Source: Marasmius tenuissimus (Eukaryota > Basidiomycota > Agaricomycetes > Agaricales > Marasmiaceae). Taken from it: a stretch of DNA of 64,000 bases. The stretch lies in assembly GCA_029532415.1 (NCBI GenBank), contig JAQOTA010000049.1, positions 124,001 through 188,000 of the forward strand, written 5' to 3'. The notes under the pieces are model-generated. The model had not been told where the DNA came from, did not search any database, and worked only from the letters and a program-made list of their open reading frames with translations. A program made the position numbers and the translations under genes. Below are positions 1-11,329 of this stretch, in pieces (the stretch's first letter is position 1; each line of letters begins with the position of its first letter).

Positions 1-884
1 CAAGAACAACGCCAACTTTGCTACTCCCCCCGACGGTCAACCTGGTGTATGCCGTATGTTCATCTGGGATCTTACCAACGTACGTTGCGAGGGCGTTACG
101 AACAATTAAATGTACTGACGTGAATTCATCCATGCAGCCGCAACAAGATGGTGCCATGGAGAACTCCATCCCCGTTCACGAATTGACTCACGGTTTGACT
201 AACCGTATGACCGGTGGTGGAACTGGTCGTTGCTTGCAATCGCTCGAATCTGGTGGTATGGGTGAGGGATGGTCCGATGCTGTTGCCGAGTATGTAACTT
301 GCGCCTCATTCAATTCCGAATTGCGAACTAAATTCATCGTAAAGCTGGATGACCCAGACCTCTGCTCAAACCCAGGACTTCGTTGTTGGACAGGGTGTTT
401 CCGGCAAGGCTGGCGGTATCCGATCCAAGCCCTACTCTGTTGATCCGGCAGTCAACCCCCTCAGGTACTCTGACATTGGCAAGCTCCAGGAGGTTCACCG
501 TATGTCCCAGCCTTTCTCTCACTCGTTCCCCGCTTACGTCTTTCCTTCTTGCCCTCAGAAATCGGAGAAGTCTGGGCCAACACCCTCCACCAAGTCTACG
601 CCGACCTCGTCACTGATCTCGGATTCTCTGCCAACGCTCAGAAGGATTCTACCGGCGCTGAGGGCAACGTCCAGTTCATGAAGCTCCTCGTCAACGGTCT
701 CACCATCCAACCTTGCAACCCTACCGTCCTCGACGCCAGAGATGCCATCGTTCAAGCTGACAAGGCCCTCAACAACGGTGCTAACGAGTGCACTCTCAGA
801 AAGGCCTTTGCCAAGAAGGGTCTCGGTTTGAACGCCACTCCCGATTTTAAGGATGACGATACCGTCCCTGCCAACTGCAACTAA
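1..884 (+). CDS. Fungalysin-type extracellular metalloprotease (M36), 3' part
   Basis: C-terminal catalytic part of a secreted zinc endopeptidase of the fungalysin family; the gene starts left of the window. Exons that join in frame are about 1-79, 138-293, 358-499 and 559-884, with GT-AG introns of 58, 64 and 59 nt. The zinc-binding helix reads [11 protein letters not shown] (HExxH with the second half HELTH), followed by [14 protein letters not shown], which carries the downstream glutamate ligand typical of M36. The rest ([56 protein letters not shown]) follows the family to its usual C-terminus and ends in TAA. The usual family form is HEYTHG; a leucine replaces the tyrosine here. Family membership is certain; the N-terminal propeptide cannot be judged because it lies outside the window. 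Confidence 0.93.
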
Positions 885-1470
885 AACCGTCTATCCCCAG
901 GATCGCGGTTGCAAGATACAGAAACAATTACATGAATGAAAGCTAGACTCTCCTTAGTTTTTTTTTCTCTACACACATTCACTAGGCGTTGACGCATCTG
1001 AAAGCCGCATGCTTTGGTTACATATTTGCTTGCTGTTGCTATCAGGAATCCAGGGTTATTGTACGATACTAATGGAAATCACAATGCCTCCGGGGCTGAC
1101 TTAAAAGACAATTGCGAGATGAGTGGAAGATTGCACGAGTCGACACAAGAACTTGTGCTCCTTATGGCGTGTTGAGTGTAGGTCGACCTTGGTACTCCCG
1201 CTGAGGGGTTTTCTGTGTCTACTGGATCAAGCTATGTCCGCATGGGCTTCGAAGATAATCATTCGAACGGTGCTGCGCAGCTATCCGGGGCCCCACAGCG
1301 TGTGGTCTCGTGTCACCAGCCTGAACCCGACGTTCGCAAGCGATGTGGTAGTATGTGCACACCTTGCTCTATTGTGCGTCGTTACTAGGCTCGATCTACA
1401 AGACTTTCATACAGGTCGACATAGTTACAATTCCCATTTATTTTGACATCTTCATACACCCAGATTGAAC
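885..1470. other. Intergenic stretch between convergent genes
   Basis: This is the 3'-3' space between the fungalysin gene and the first DJ-1-like gene. It holds a T-rich run near 957-967. One open frame on the plus strand (1123-1446) has no recognisable content and no splice partners. I see no gene here. Confidence 0.6.
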
Positions 1471-2334
1471 TCAAGCCAAGCCGTAATACACAGCAAACTC
1501 GTCCTCGTTCGCGTCGTCCTGCGTCCTGAATTCAATGAGACCTTTGGCTTCATCCGCAAACTCCTTCCCAAAAAGATGAACCAAGAACGCGTATGCCAAG
1601 TCTATCCCTGAAGGTACAAGTCAATGTCAACACTCATCTCCGCAAGCGGATGAAATGGGGGCTTGGCGTACCAGCGGTGACACCAGAAGCAGTCCAGACA
1701 TGCTTATCGTCGTTAACCACCCATCGAGCTTTTGGTACCCATGTGATGTTCCTGTCCTTGGTATCATCCTACAGCGCGAGTTGTCATCCACACATCGATC
1801 GAGAAACCAGTACACGACATACCACGACAATATTGTAAAACGCTTTATTGGTCGTCGCGCGTTTGCCTTCCAGGATCCCGGCGTAGGCCAGATGCCACGA
1901 CCCGGTACATACACTCAAAACGTACTCGGTCTCTGGACTCTTCTTCTTGAGGAACTCGTGAATGTCGGAGGGAGTGTCTTTGGGGGCCGGTCCTGTGCAT
2001 CATAGGAGGTAAGTGAACCTTCGAAACCGACGAGGAACAGTATCGACTCACCACCGGGGACGAGAATGATGTCAAATGCCGTCTTTAATCCCTCCTCGTA
2101 GGTCATGGTCGGTAGGATCTTGGGTCCCGTCATTGCGGGACTGGGCTCCAGGTTGTGCGATAGGAATTCAGCTTCAATAACTGCATTCGGGAGGTGCTTG
2201 AAGAAGGGGGCGAACCCCTTTCGGTTGACGGTGTTGAAGATGCAGAACAGCTCAACGGGGCCTTGATAATCCGTCATGCACACGCCGGGATAGAGGCAGA
2301 CGGCGAGACGATAGACTTTGAGCTCGGAAGACAT
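1471..2334 (-). CDS. DJ-1/PfpI family protein, isonitrile-hydratase-like (tandem copy 1)
   Basis: Class I glutamine-amidotransferase-like fold protein of the DJ-1/PfpI superfamily. The first exon starts at 2334 with MSSELKVYRLAVCLYPGV and reads to ...FDIILVPGG, followed by GT-AG introns. The next exon carries the nucleophile elbow SVCTGSWHLAYAGILEGKRA, with the expected catalytic cysteine. This elbow resembles bacterial isonitrile hydratase (InhA), where the Cys adds to the isocyanide carbon. A later exon ends with AYAFLVHLFGKEFADEAK and DEFAVYYGLA before TGA. The frame is intact throughout, with about four exons. The true substrate is unknown; other family members are glyoxalases, chaperones or transcription regulators. 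It is the first of three tandem paralogues on this strand. A 5' extension to 2403 is open, but the conserved start in all copies favours 2334. Confidence 0.85.
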
Positions 2335-2796
2335 GATGAACAATGAGAATGAAACTGATGAGATAGGCGAGTGGTTTGAGTTGCTTGGGGTAACAACCTG
2401 CAAGCCTGCTTATAAGGCGATGGGAGTCCCTGGGGAGGTGGAAGCTCGAGTAATCATTGTCAGCACGTTGGCATCAAACAACACGCGCTGTGATGAACAT
2501 CCAATATGATTGGCTAGGAGCGTGATGATGTTGCGGGGAATCTGTTGCTATTGATTCAGGGTTTGTTCTGCTGCCATTTGGTGGTGAGATTGCGGGGAGA
2601 ACTGACCGCGAATCAATACAGGGTTGTATTATATACAAAAACATGCCAGAGAAATACGTACCATTAGCTGGCCCTGTAGCCGACCAAGACCGACTTGGAC
2701 ATATATTATAGTTCGTCGAGACGAGGTCAGCGCGGTGATGGACAAGCACAATCTGATCCTTTCCACATTGGGCCCGCCGGCAATTGCCGGCATTCA

Positions 2797-2885
2797 TAAC
2801 TTTTACTCACGCCACAACCTCGCTCAGATTTTAGCCTCAAAAGCCGTTATCCTGGGCGCACCGTACCGAGTGATTACTCAAATCG
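2797..2885 (+). repeat. Diverged promoter-side repeat, copy R1
   Basis: About 90 bp beginning TTTTACTCACGCCACAAC. It aligns with 3322-3415 and 5079-5165, sharing GCCACAAC, a CTCAG/CTTAG block and TCAAAAGC. It lies about 460 bp upstream of DJ-1 copy 1. Confidence 0.55.
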
Positions 2886-3321
2886 ACGAGACTTTCGCCT
2901 CATTCTACGCCAAGATTTCGAAGGTGCTACTGAATAGCATCAGACAGGGGGTCATGGCACAATATGAACCCGACCCTCAGCGAGGGAGCGCGTTGCAAAG
3001 GGCCCGTTCCTGGCATGTTGATTCCGAGTTTCTTGGACGAGACAGGGGCTCGTCTCAAAGCAACTGTCAGTGTACACAGCAGCCCAGTATAGAGACGTGC
3101 TCTCGCGCCGGCAGCTAGAGCCCAGATCTGTCACTGCGACCAATCAAGGCCGACCTACTATTCGACGAGACAAGATCAGTACGCGTACGGTCACAGTCGG
3201 TATGCCCTCATCCGCGTTTCCGACTCGCCTTTCGTGTAATTCACTCCCTCTCCGAGTCGGAGGGAGAGTGACTGGGAGCACGTATTTAGCTCGCCATCTG
3301 ATAAAGTTTTAGGTGTTCGGA

Positions 3322-3415
3322 ATTTTGCATGCCACAACCCCGCACTTAGATCGCGGCCTCACTTGAAAGCAGTGAAGGCACTGATTTTGTGCGTACCAAA
3401 TTATTGCTTGAGCTG
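3322..3415 (+). repeat. Diverged promoter-side repeat, copy R2
   Basis: About 90 bp beginning TTTTGCATGCCACAACC, aligned to R1 and R3 (for example TTGAAAGCAGTGAA against TCAAAAGCAGCGAA). Unlike R1 and R3 it has no DJ-1 gene directly downstream on the minus strand, because R1 and copy 1 intervene. This suggests a lost gene copy. Confidence 0.5.
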
Positions 3416-3785
3416 ACGAGCCTTTTACCTCCCTCGATTTAGGCTCTTCATCACCGAACATCATGGACCCGGTCAACTTTTAGATTGATTTTCCTGACCA
3501 GAATCCCCGGCGACCTAATACCTCGCAACTTGCTCGTATTCACTCTCCCCGCCAGTTTGACGGTCGTACTAGGAAGATAGTGGTAGAAGGGCCTTCACCA
3601 GGGTCCTAGCTGTGGGCAGGTATGGTTTTCACACTTTGTTGTGTTGAGCTTTCTCGCCCCCACTGCACGATTGACCTTGGTGCACCGAGGGGCCTTATCT
3701 GGCTAGTAGGGTAAGCACAAGGATTTTCACTGCCGTTGGATGATTCCGGTTATTTTATTAGCATCACTCTATGCCTTACAAGAGC

Positions 3786-4672
3786 TCAAGCCAAGCCATA
3801 GTATGCGGCAAACTCGTCTTCATTTGCGTCATCCTGTGTCCTGAATTCAATGAGACCTTTGGCTTCATCCGCAAACTCCCTCCCGAAGAGGTGGACCAAG
3901 AATGCGTATGCCTGATCTATTCCTAGAGGTCACACAATGATCAATATCAGCACCCTCATGTCCACAAACCTATGGAACAGAGTCTAACGTACCAGCGGTT
4001 ACGCCAGAGGCAGTCCAGATATGTTTGTCATCGTTGACCACCCATCGGGCTTTCGATACCCAGGTGATGTTTTGGTCTTTCGTTTGTTCCTACAGAGCGA
4101 AATGTCATCATCCTTAGACCGGACTCTTCACTCGCTCGAGGGAACTAGGGAACAACATACCACGAAATGATTGAAGAGTGCTTTATTAGTCGTCGCGCGT
4201 TGGCCTTCCAGTAACCCGGCATAGGCCAGATGCAAGGACCCAGTGCACACACTCAGGATGTACTCGGTCTCTGGGTTTTTCTTCTTGAGAAATTCGTGAA
4301 TGTCGCCAGGAACGTTTTTGGGACCCGGGCCTGTGTATTGGAGGTGTATCCTAATCGCCTCAGAGGGACGGGGAGCAACATCGACTCACCACCAGGAACA
4401 AGAATAATATCAAAGGCCGTCTTTAGTCCCTCCTCGTAGGTCATGGTAGGGACAATCTTAGGTCCCGTCATGGCTGGAATAGGCTCCATATTGTGCGACA
4501 AGAATTCAGCTTCGATCACTGCATTCGGAAGATGTTTGAAGAAGGGCGCGAGGGCCTTCCGGTTGACAGTGTTGAAGATGCAAAAAAGCTCGACGGGGCC
4601 TTGGTAATCTGTCGTGCACACGCCAGGATAAAGGCAGACGGCAAGACGATAGACTTTGAGGTCAGAGGACAT
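3786..4672 (-). CDS. DJ-1/PfpI family protein, isonitrile-hydratase-like (tandem copy 2)
   Basis: Intact paralogue of copy 1. It starts at 4672 with MSSDLKVYRLAVCLYPGV. Exon 1 ends at ...LVPGG just before a GTGAGT donor. Exon 2 resumes with GPGPKNVPGDIHEFLKKK and contains the nucleophile elbow SVCTGSLHLAYAGLLEGQRA. Exon 3 reads TKDQNITWVSKARWVVNDDK and ends at SGVTA. Exon 4 starts GIDQAYAFLVHLFGREFADE and ends DEFAAYYGLA before TGA. Copies 1 and 2 are nearly identical in the first 100 residues and share intron positions, so the duplication is fairly recent. A diverged repeat (R3) lies about 400 bp upstream. The role, by analogy to isonitrile hydratase, would be isocyanide or related small-electrophile metabolism in the cytosol; this is inference. 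Confidence 0.87.
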
Positions 4673-5286
4673 GGTGAACAGTGAGAACGAAACTGATGAG
4701 AGAGGCGAGTGATTGGGTCGCTTAGGATGTTGACCTACGAGCTTGGTCTGCTTATAAAGTAACTGGGAGGTGGAACCTCGAATATTGATTGTCTTCGTGG
4801 CGGTGTCAGTCGGCGTGCCTTGTAATGAGCGTCTGTTATGATTGAATGACTCAACACCGAGGAGACAGGAACATTTGTGAGGGAATCTGATTTGGGGGTT
4901 CCGAACTCCTTGGGCGGTACCAAGATTCGCCGATCGAGTGTATACAGCTCAAGCACGCCGGAGAGACGCGTATTCGCGGCGGGAGCGTAGGCAGTCAGGT
5001 TGGGGCGAGTCGGGGCTGGGTTCAATCACTGCCCACGCTCGCCCACACCGTCAATAACTTTTTCGAGATGATTTTTACTCACGCCACAACGCCCGCTCAG
5101 GTTTCAGCTTCAAAAGCAGCGAAAACACGTATTTTATGCATCAAAGAACCATCACTTGAGTCCATGAGTTTCGGGGTCCCTTCTATATCAAGTTCGGATC
5201 TTACATTTGTTGATCAGCTAACGGAACTGATGCCCTGCGAGGTACTACTAGGGACTTTTCCCGGCCTTTGAGAATAGACACGAGCG
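4673..5286. other. Spacer between DJ-1 copies 2 and 3
   Basis: Promoter side of copy 2 and 3' side of copy 3. It contains the diverged repeat R3 at 5079-5165. Open frames at 4735-5025 and 5068-5271 carry no recognisable sequence. No gene seen. Confidence 0.5.
5079..5165 (+). repeat. Diverged promoter-side repeat, copy R3
   Basis: About 87 bp beginning TTTTACTCACGCCACAAC, the closest match to R1 (same first 18 nt). It lies about 410 bp upstream of DJ-1 copy 2. Confidence 0.55.
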
Positions 5287-6147
5287 TCACGCCAACCCAT
5301 AGAAGGTAGCGAACTCGTCGTGGTCTGCGTCCTTCGATGTACTGAATTCAACCAACCCTTTGGCTTCATCAGCAAGCTTCTCGCCGAAGAGATGCACCAA
5401 AAATGCGTAGGCAAAGTCGATCCCTAAGAAAAACAACGTCAGTACCACCTGAGCGTGCAACGTAGAGTCTTCAACGCACCAGCTGTGACACCGGAAGAGG
5501 TCCAGATATTTGTCGTCATCAATCACCCATCTGGCTTTAGGCACCCAGGTAATGTTGAGGTCTTTCGTGTCTTCCTATTGGGCAGAATCGGGTCAAGTTT
5601 CGTCGGTCGACTCTGAAATGGTGGATAACTCACTACAATGATGTTGTAAAAAGCTTTGTTCGTTGTTGCGCGCTTTCCTTCGAGCAGACCGGTATAGGCC
5701 AGCTGTCACGACCCAGCGCACACGCTCAGAACGTATTTCGTCTCCGGGCCTTTCTTAAGGAATTCACGGATGTCAGGTGGGCCTTCTTTCGGGCTTGGAC
5801 CTGTGTATGGACGTCCAACGTGTAATGAGTAAGGACCGGGGAGGGCGACCGAGAATTTGCTTACCACCAGGAATGAGAATGATATCGAAATCCGTCTTCA
5901 TTCCCTCCTCGTAAGTCATGCTCGGGAGGACCTTGGGTCCCTAAGTCGGAATGATGGGCTCCATATCGTGCGAGAGGTATTCAGCCTTGACGACCGCATC
6001 AGGTAAGTGCTTGAAGAAGGAACCGAAGAGTTTTCTGTTGGCTGTGTTGAAACTGCAGAAAAAGTTCGATAGGACCCTGGAAATCCGTCATGGTGGCATT
6101 CGGATAGAGACAGACGGCAGGCAATAGACTTTGAGTTCTGAGGACAT
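5287..6147 (-). pseudogene. DJ-1/PfpI paralogue (tandem copy 3), decayed
   Basis: The same exon order as copies 1 and 2 can be followed from the start at 6147 (MSSELKVY) to the terminal FYGLA-TGA at 5287, but the frame is broken several times. An inserted base near 6118-6125 shifts the frame within the first 15 codons. Another inserted base lies near 6050-6065. The codon after ...EPIIPT is TAG near 5940. The tryptophan next to the nucleophile elbow (SVCAGSW in intact form) has become TGA near 5715. The catalytic cysteine codon itself survives. With at least two frameshifts and two stops, no functional product is expected. The 3' exons remain well conserved, so inactivation looks recent. Confidence 0.85.
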
Positions 6148-8386
6148 GGTGAGTGTTCAAGATGTGATACTAATGCACTGAGGGGAGTTTAGGCTGCTTT
6201 GATACGAGAACCCGGCTGAGTTATATATGAAGTGACTGAGAGATGGCTGTATCATCAGTCTGCACGCCCGAGTGAAGCCTGACATCGAACGTCCATTGTT
6301 CAACGGAATGATTTAGTTGGTTGGTAAGAAAAGTCCCGTAGTCCTCGCTTTGGAATGGGATTCTTGACGCTAACATATAGACCAGTAGAACTGTAAACGA
6401 CCGGGCATGTGTATGCACACTCACTGCAACAATGATCGCTCTATGCCGGGAGAAAATGCTTGAGACAGATCCAGAGTTACTGTGTTATCTTCGATTCAAA
6501 GGCCGGGAAACCTGGAGAATTAACAGAAGAATCTGGCCGTGGTGACAGATGCAAAGCATGTAAACGTCGAGATATGTCTCAGGCGGCCCTCTGCTACCAT
6601 TGGCAAGCTAGTCCCGTCATGGGGCGGTGACAAGGGAGATAAGGCGCGTTGAGAAAGATTTAAGGCGAGACTTGTGCGCAACGTTGAGAAGGGTAAAAAG
6701 ATTACAAGGAATGGTAGTTGAGGGCAGTTCTGAAGAACATAATGGGGGATAAATGTCTTTTGTGAGGATCAGGAAGGACGGGAGGAAATTCAACAGATCG
6801 TGAGATGGTGAGAGTCGCGGTACAACAGCCGGATGGCTGTGCTCATGGTGGGTGCATGTGTGCGCCGGTTCCGGGACCGGGTGCCGGGTGGGACTTGGAG
6901 GCTGGGGCGCCGAAGCTACTCTTCAATGACAACCACAATGGACACGACATCAGGTCCATTCTTTTCTTGCGCGGGCACTCCCAGTCACCCCAGAACACGT
7001 TCTCGACAATGTTCGCGAGCTTGACAACAGGTAGCAGTCGGGAGGAGAATCCAACTCATCGCATCTCGTCAACAACATCGCTCCTCAAGGTTTTACGAGA
7101 TACGCAAGTATTCCAGGGACCAGCCGGAGTTTGGCAGCTTTGTAAGTGGCCTATTGACGGAGACTCATGGAATATGAGTAACTAAATGTATTGTGGACGC
7201 CCCCAGTATGTCTGCTCACCAAGCTCCGACATCGCCATGCGGCTTCAATACGGCTCTCTTGAATCTCGTATCCGTTCGGGTTGATACAACTTCGAACGAA
7301 AATTCAAGTCACAGCGTGAGGTCTCTGAAGGTCTCCGGCTTCGCTCTTATCGCAGGTTAGGACATGAGATGGTGTTCAACACGGTTCTTTCCCGCAATGG
7401 CCTTGCGGGCCCGATGCTTCACACTAGCTTGATGGACCACACGGAAACTTTGGAGTGGCTACTGAAGGCTGGCTCGGACACAATAAAGTCGAGCTCAAGA
7501 ACCTCTCTTTGTCCTATCTCTGTGCCTTTCCTTCGAAGGATGCGTGGTTAGTGTCGCGGCATGTTTTTATTGTTCTGGTGAACTGGATCCTAATAATACA
7601 CATACGCGGTGGTCTCGAAATAGATTACCTAGCTGTTACCCCCCAAATTTACTTCATCGAGCGGGGCTGTACTACGACAGTCGTAAAGAACTCGGAAGCA
7701 GGGGCATGACAGATAGGTCCTCAAGCGGTCAACCTAACCCAGTCAGGGAAAATGCAGTCAGTCATGATAGGTATTGTCAAGTCGCAGTTTTCGCTCACTC
7801 ATTTCGCATATCTGATTCTTCCTAGGCGTACTCAACCTTTCAGTGCCCATTGGCACACGACCACTATTGTGATCGAAGTATGCGCTCGGTGGCCAAGGGT
7901 TGTTACTTATCGATACCACCGCGCGACAGTAGGCGACATTGCTGGCAGAAACAGCTCCCGGTGCTCCTCGAGGTGATCAGCGACCGAATTTCGAAGGATG
8001 CCTGCGCAGGCCTGCGTCTCGCTTGCCGGGACCGGGACATCCATCTCCATCGGAAAAAATGTTCACAATCACTTGGTTACATGCAAGAGCTCGTTTTGTA
8101 CTTCCTGGCGCCCTCTTCAATCATTCAGCCTGTGAGGTGCATCGCTTTCAAATCCTCGCCAGCAGATTCCTCGCGAGCGTGTTGCTGTGTTCCTTGTAAC
8201 TAAATTGTACGTGGACTAGTGTGATGCGCTCAGTCCAAATACAGGCTATTTCGGGTATGGGGTGCCAGTTACCTTGCCAGGTGACCTCCTGTTTTGTATT
8301 TAACCCAGTCTAGCTCTATAAATACATGCTTTAAATACCGCAAGGCGTGGAGAAGATCGATTGACACCCACCCACAGCATTCCAGC
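6148..8386. other. 2.2-kb gene-poor stretch with uninterpretable open frames
   Basis: Several plus-strand frames of 60-126 codons occur (6805-7185, 7369-7551, 7939-8199). None shows a recognisable domain or clean splice partners. The frame at 7369 contains a segment (LMDHTETLEWLLKAG) that superficially resembles an ankyrin helix pair, but it cannot be extended. The stretch may be decayed coding sequence. I support no gene here. Confidence 0.5.
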
Positions 8387-10905
8387 ATGCCAGACAGTTT
8401 GTTCGCCTCCAGTGCCAGTCGTGGCAATAGCCCTTGGCACTCTCCAAACGCTTCACGTCCTGGCACTCCCCTCGGTAGATTCAAAGATGTGGTAAGTATA
8501 TATATCAGCATTATTCCTGGTTCTGTAAACGGTCAAATTCGCTGTGACCGCAAAACTCTTCACCCCCCATCACCCCTCACCCTCTCTTCCTCGAAATGCA
8601 CTTCCATCTCCCCCGTGTGCAGTCCTTTACTAATGCTATGGACCAGGTTCGCGATGTAATCAAGCATTACAAGCACGAGAAAGACTCTGAGGCCCATGTC
8701 GTGAGTGCTGAATCAATTTTTGACTGGAATTTCGCTTACAACCCGACCACGATGATGCTCGTTAGATTTTTCGACAATCTGCTGGGCACAAACCAAAGGG
8801 CATTGTTCCTCAGCTCGTGAACCCAGTGCGTTCAATTAGCATATCTTCGATCTTTTTTCCCTAACAATTCTCCATGTCTTACAGGAGGAAGAAACTGTTC
8901 CAGGTATCGAGCACCCTGGAAGTACTGGTGTCAGTATTCGGATTCGATGGCTCATTCGATTTCATCGACCAACATGACCTCCTTTACAGGTTATCTACTG
9001 CAGCGAACGTGCTATTGCGAACGGATTCAGCTACACCGAATCTCACGCATGGGCAAATTTGGGTCAAGGAGCTCCTGAGGTCGGACCCATTCCCAATGCA
9101 CCACCTCGACCAAGCTATATCAATATGCCCACGGACTCGTTGGAATACGCCCCTACCACTGGTGTGAAAGGTGCGTGTTTAGTTCTCCTCAATCTCAGCG
9201 CAATGCCATTCGCTATTACTTTTCGGTTTTTTTGTACACTCATCATGACAACGCCATCTTTATCATGATACGTTTCATCGTCCCTGTTGCTAACTACATG
9301 TTTTCTCATGGTTTGATGGACGTAAGCTAATTTGTTTCTCTCACAGCCCTCCGTGAGGCCGTCGCAAACCTATACAATCATACCTACCGAAAAGGCAAAG
9401 CAAGCCAATACACATACGAGAACGTGTGCATCGTTCCAGGTGGTCGCTCCGGGCTTTCGCGTCTTGCTGCCGTCGTCGGAGATGTCTACACCGTATGTGA
9501 CGCATGATGTCCCAATAGAGACGGAAACGCTCATGAGATCACGTCCTGCAGGGCTATCAAGTTCCCGATTATACGGCATACGATCAAGTCTTGAGCGCGT
9601 TCAGGAGATTGGTTCCAGTTCCCACTGCGTGAGTCGTTGTCTACTATATTGATTTTGGCGATCTTCGTGACTGACTTGGATGTCGGAATTTCAGTCTCGA
9701 CCCAGCTGTAAGTACTCCGAATCCCGATAGTTCGGCGATGAAGCTCATACTTTGAGAAATGATAGAAAAAGTACCGCCTCGACATCGAGCAGGTCAAGGT
9801 GAGCACCCTTGCACTCAACTCTGACGCGTGTCAAGTCCTTACTTTCAACTCTCAGAGAGACATCTTCACTCAAGGTCTCGCCGTCATCCTAGCTTCGAAC
9901 CCGAGGAACCCGACCGGTCAAGTTATCCAAGGAAAGGACTTGAAGGAGCTCGTCCAGCTTGGAAGGGAAGGCACCACGATCATTCTGGATGAGGTGTGTG
10001 TTTCTCGCTTCAACCCCGATCGGGACGTGCTGATTCGAATGTCGATAGTTCTACTCCTGGTATCTCTATCCTGACAGCGAGAAGGACTACGGAAAGTCTG
10101 TTTCGTCTGCGGAGTTTATCGAGGACGTCGACACGGATGCGGTAGTGATCGTCGATGGGTTGACTAAGGTTAGTTTCACTCCTCGCGTTCAAAATAGCCT
10201 TTCATTCTCATTCTTAATCCGTTAGAACTGGCGTCTGCCGGGGTGGCGTGTCTGCTGGGTTGTTGGCCCCAAAAACCTGATCACTGCGCTTTCGCAATCG
10301 GGTTCCTTCCTTGATGGTGGCGCAAATCATCCACTCCAATTGGCTTCCATTCCGCTACTTGACCCTGCGCGTGTGCATGAGGAAAAGGTCCGTCTTGCTT
10401 TGAGCTGTATTGACACTGATCGAAACTCACACCGTGCTTTCAACGACAGGTCTCCCTGCAGAAACACTTCAAGCACAAACGTGATCATGTTCTCAAACGT
10501 CTGCACGACCTCGGGTTGGATGTCGACATACCCCCACATGCCACATTCTACATCTGGCTGAACCTAGAAAAGCTCCCGGCTCCTCTTAACAACGGCCTCA
10601 CGTTCTTTGAAGAGCTTCTCAAGGAACAGACTATTGTCATTCCCGGTATCTTCTTCGATATCAACCCATCTCACAGGAGGAACTTGTTCCACTCACCTTG
10701 CCATCACTTCGTTCGGTTGTCGTTTGGCCCTCCGTTAGAAGACTTGGATAAGGGTTTGGACGCGATGGCGAGGGTGTTGAAGAAGGCGAAGAAGGAGGGT
10801 ATGAAAGGATTTGGACATAACTATAAGAAGAGCATTGATGGGGAGTCGAGTCCCATTGACGTGAGGCCCCCGATGAGAGGACATGACACGGCCAATACTG
10901 TTTGA
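8387..10905 (+). CDS. Class I/II PLP-dependent aminotransferase
   Basis: Fold-type I pyridoxal-phosphate aminotransferase (AspC/tyrosine aminotransferase-like). It starts at 8387 with MPDSLFASSASRGNSP. Early exons are 8387-8491, 8623-8700 and 8766-8825 (the last just 20 codons, ending GIVPQLVNP), followed by EEETVPGIEHPGSTG. Recognisable blocks in order are GQGAPEVGPIPNAPPRP, GGRSGLSRLAAVVGDVY (cofactor-binding loop), ILASNPRNPTGQVI (NPxNPTG, substrate/PLP asparagine), ILDEFYSWYLYP (Asp and Tyr that contact PLP) and VIVDGLTKNWRLPGWRVCW, where the lysine forms the Schiff base. The C-terminal small domain includes FVRLSFGPP with the substrate carboxylate-binding arginine. All exons join in frame to the TGA at 10903-10905. 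The amino-donor specificity cannot be told from sequence. Confidence 0.92.
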
Positions 10906-11329
10906 AGATGATTCTTGTTTAGATTTGTGATGTTGCCGACAATCGTAAATAAACACGTAGAATAGTAAAGCCCGACATATAGTCCGACATATGTATTTAT
11001 TGGTCTGACCGGACGCGCGCCCCGCGGCGGTGGTGATTGAGCCTTAGCCCAATTCTGACCTGAACACTCATCATTGCCCTTGCCATTGTCTTTGCTCACT
11101 GGGTCACCCCAATTGTACGCGATTCCATGCATTCTGACTGTCGAATATGATTCAAACGATAACCACTGTTCGCACAGCGAAGAAGAAACCGTCATATCAT
11201 TCAACAGAGTTGCACTGACCGCCAGCTTGACATCTCCGCATTCTTTGACACTCAGAACGGCCTTGGTGACCTTTGATCAACACACTCTGTCTCGAAATTT
11301 TCTCTCGAGGGCGACCACCCAGTGACGCT
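10906..11329. other. Intergenic, aminotransferase 3' end to F-box-like gene promoter
   Basis: No gene seen. There is a short GC-rich patch at 11011-11031. The frames on either strand are shadows without recognisable content. Confidence 0.5.

Larger units (their letters stand above)
2335..3785. other. Spacer between DJ-1 copies 1 and 2, with diverged repeats and a stop-interrupted frame
   Basis: No intact gene. Short diverged repeats link 2700-2745 with 3150-3190 (shared TTCG-CGAGAC-AG-TCAG pattern) and 2797-2885 with 3322-3415. A plus-strand frame starting with ATG near 3463 runs about 80 codons but is broken by two TAG codons. The block looks like duplicated and decayed promoter-side DNA of the DJ-1 array. 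Confidence 0.5.

Noticed and set aside
7369..7551. Possible ankyrin-like repeat (LMDHTETLEWLLKAG)
   Set aside because: A single weak repeat, no second repeat, no start context and no splice partners.
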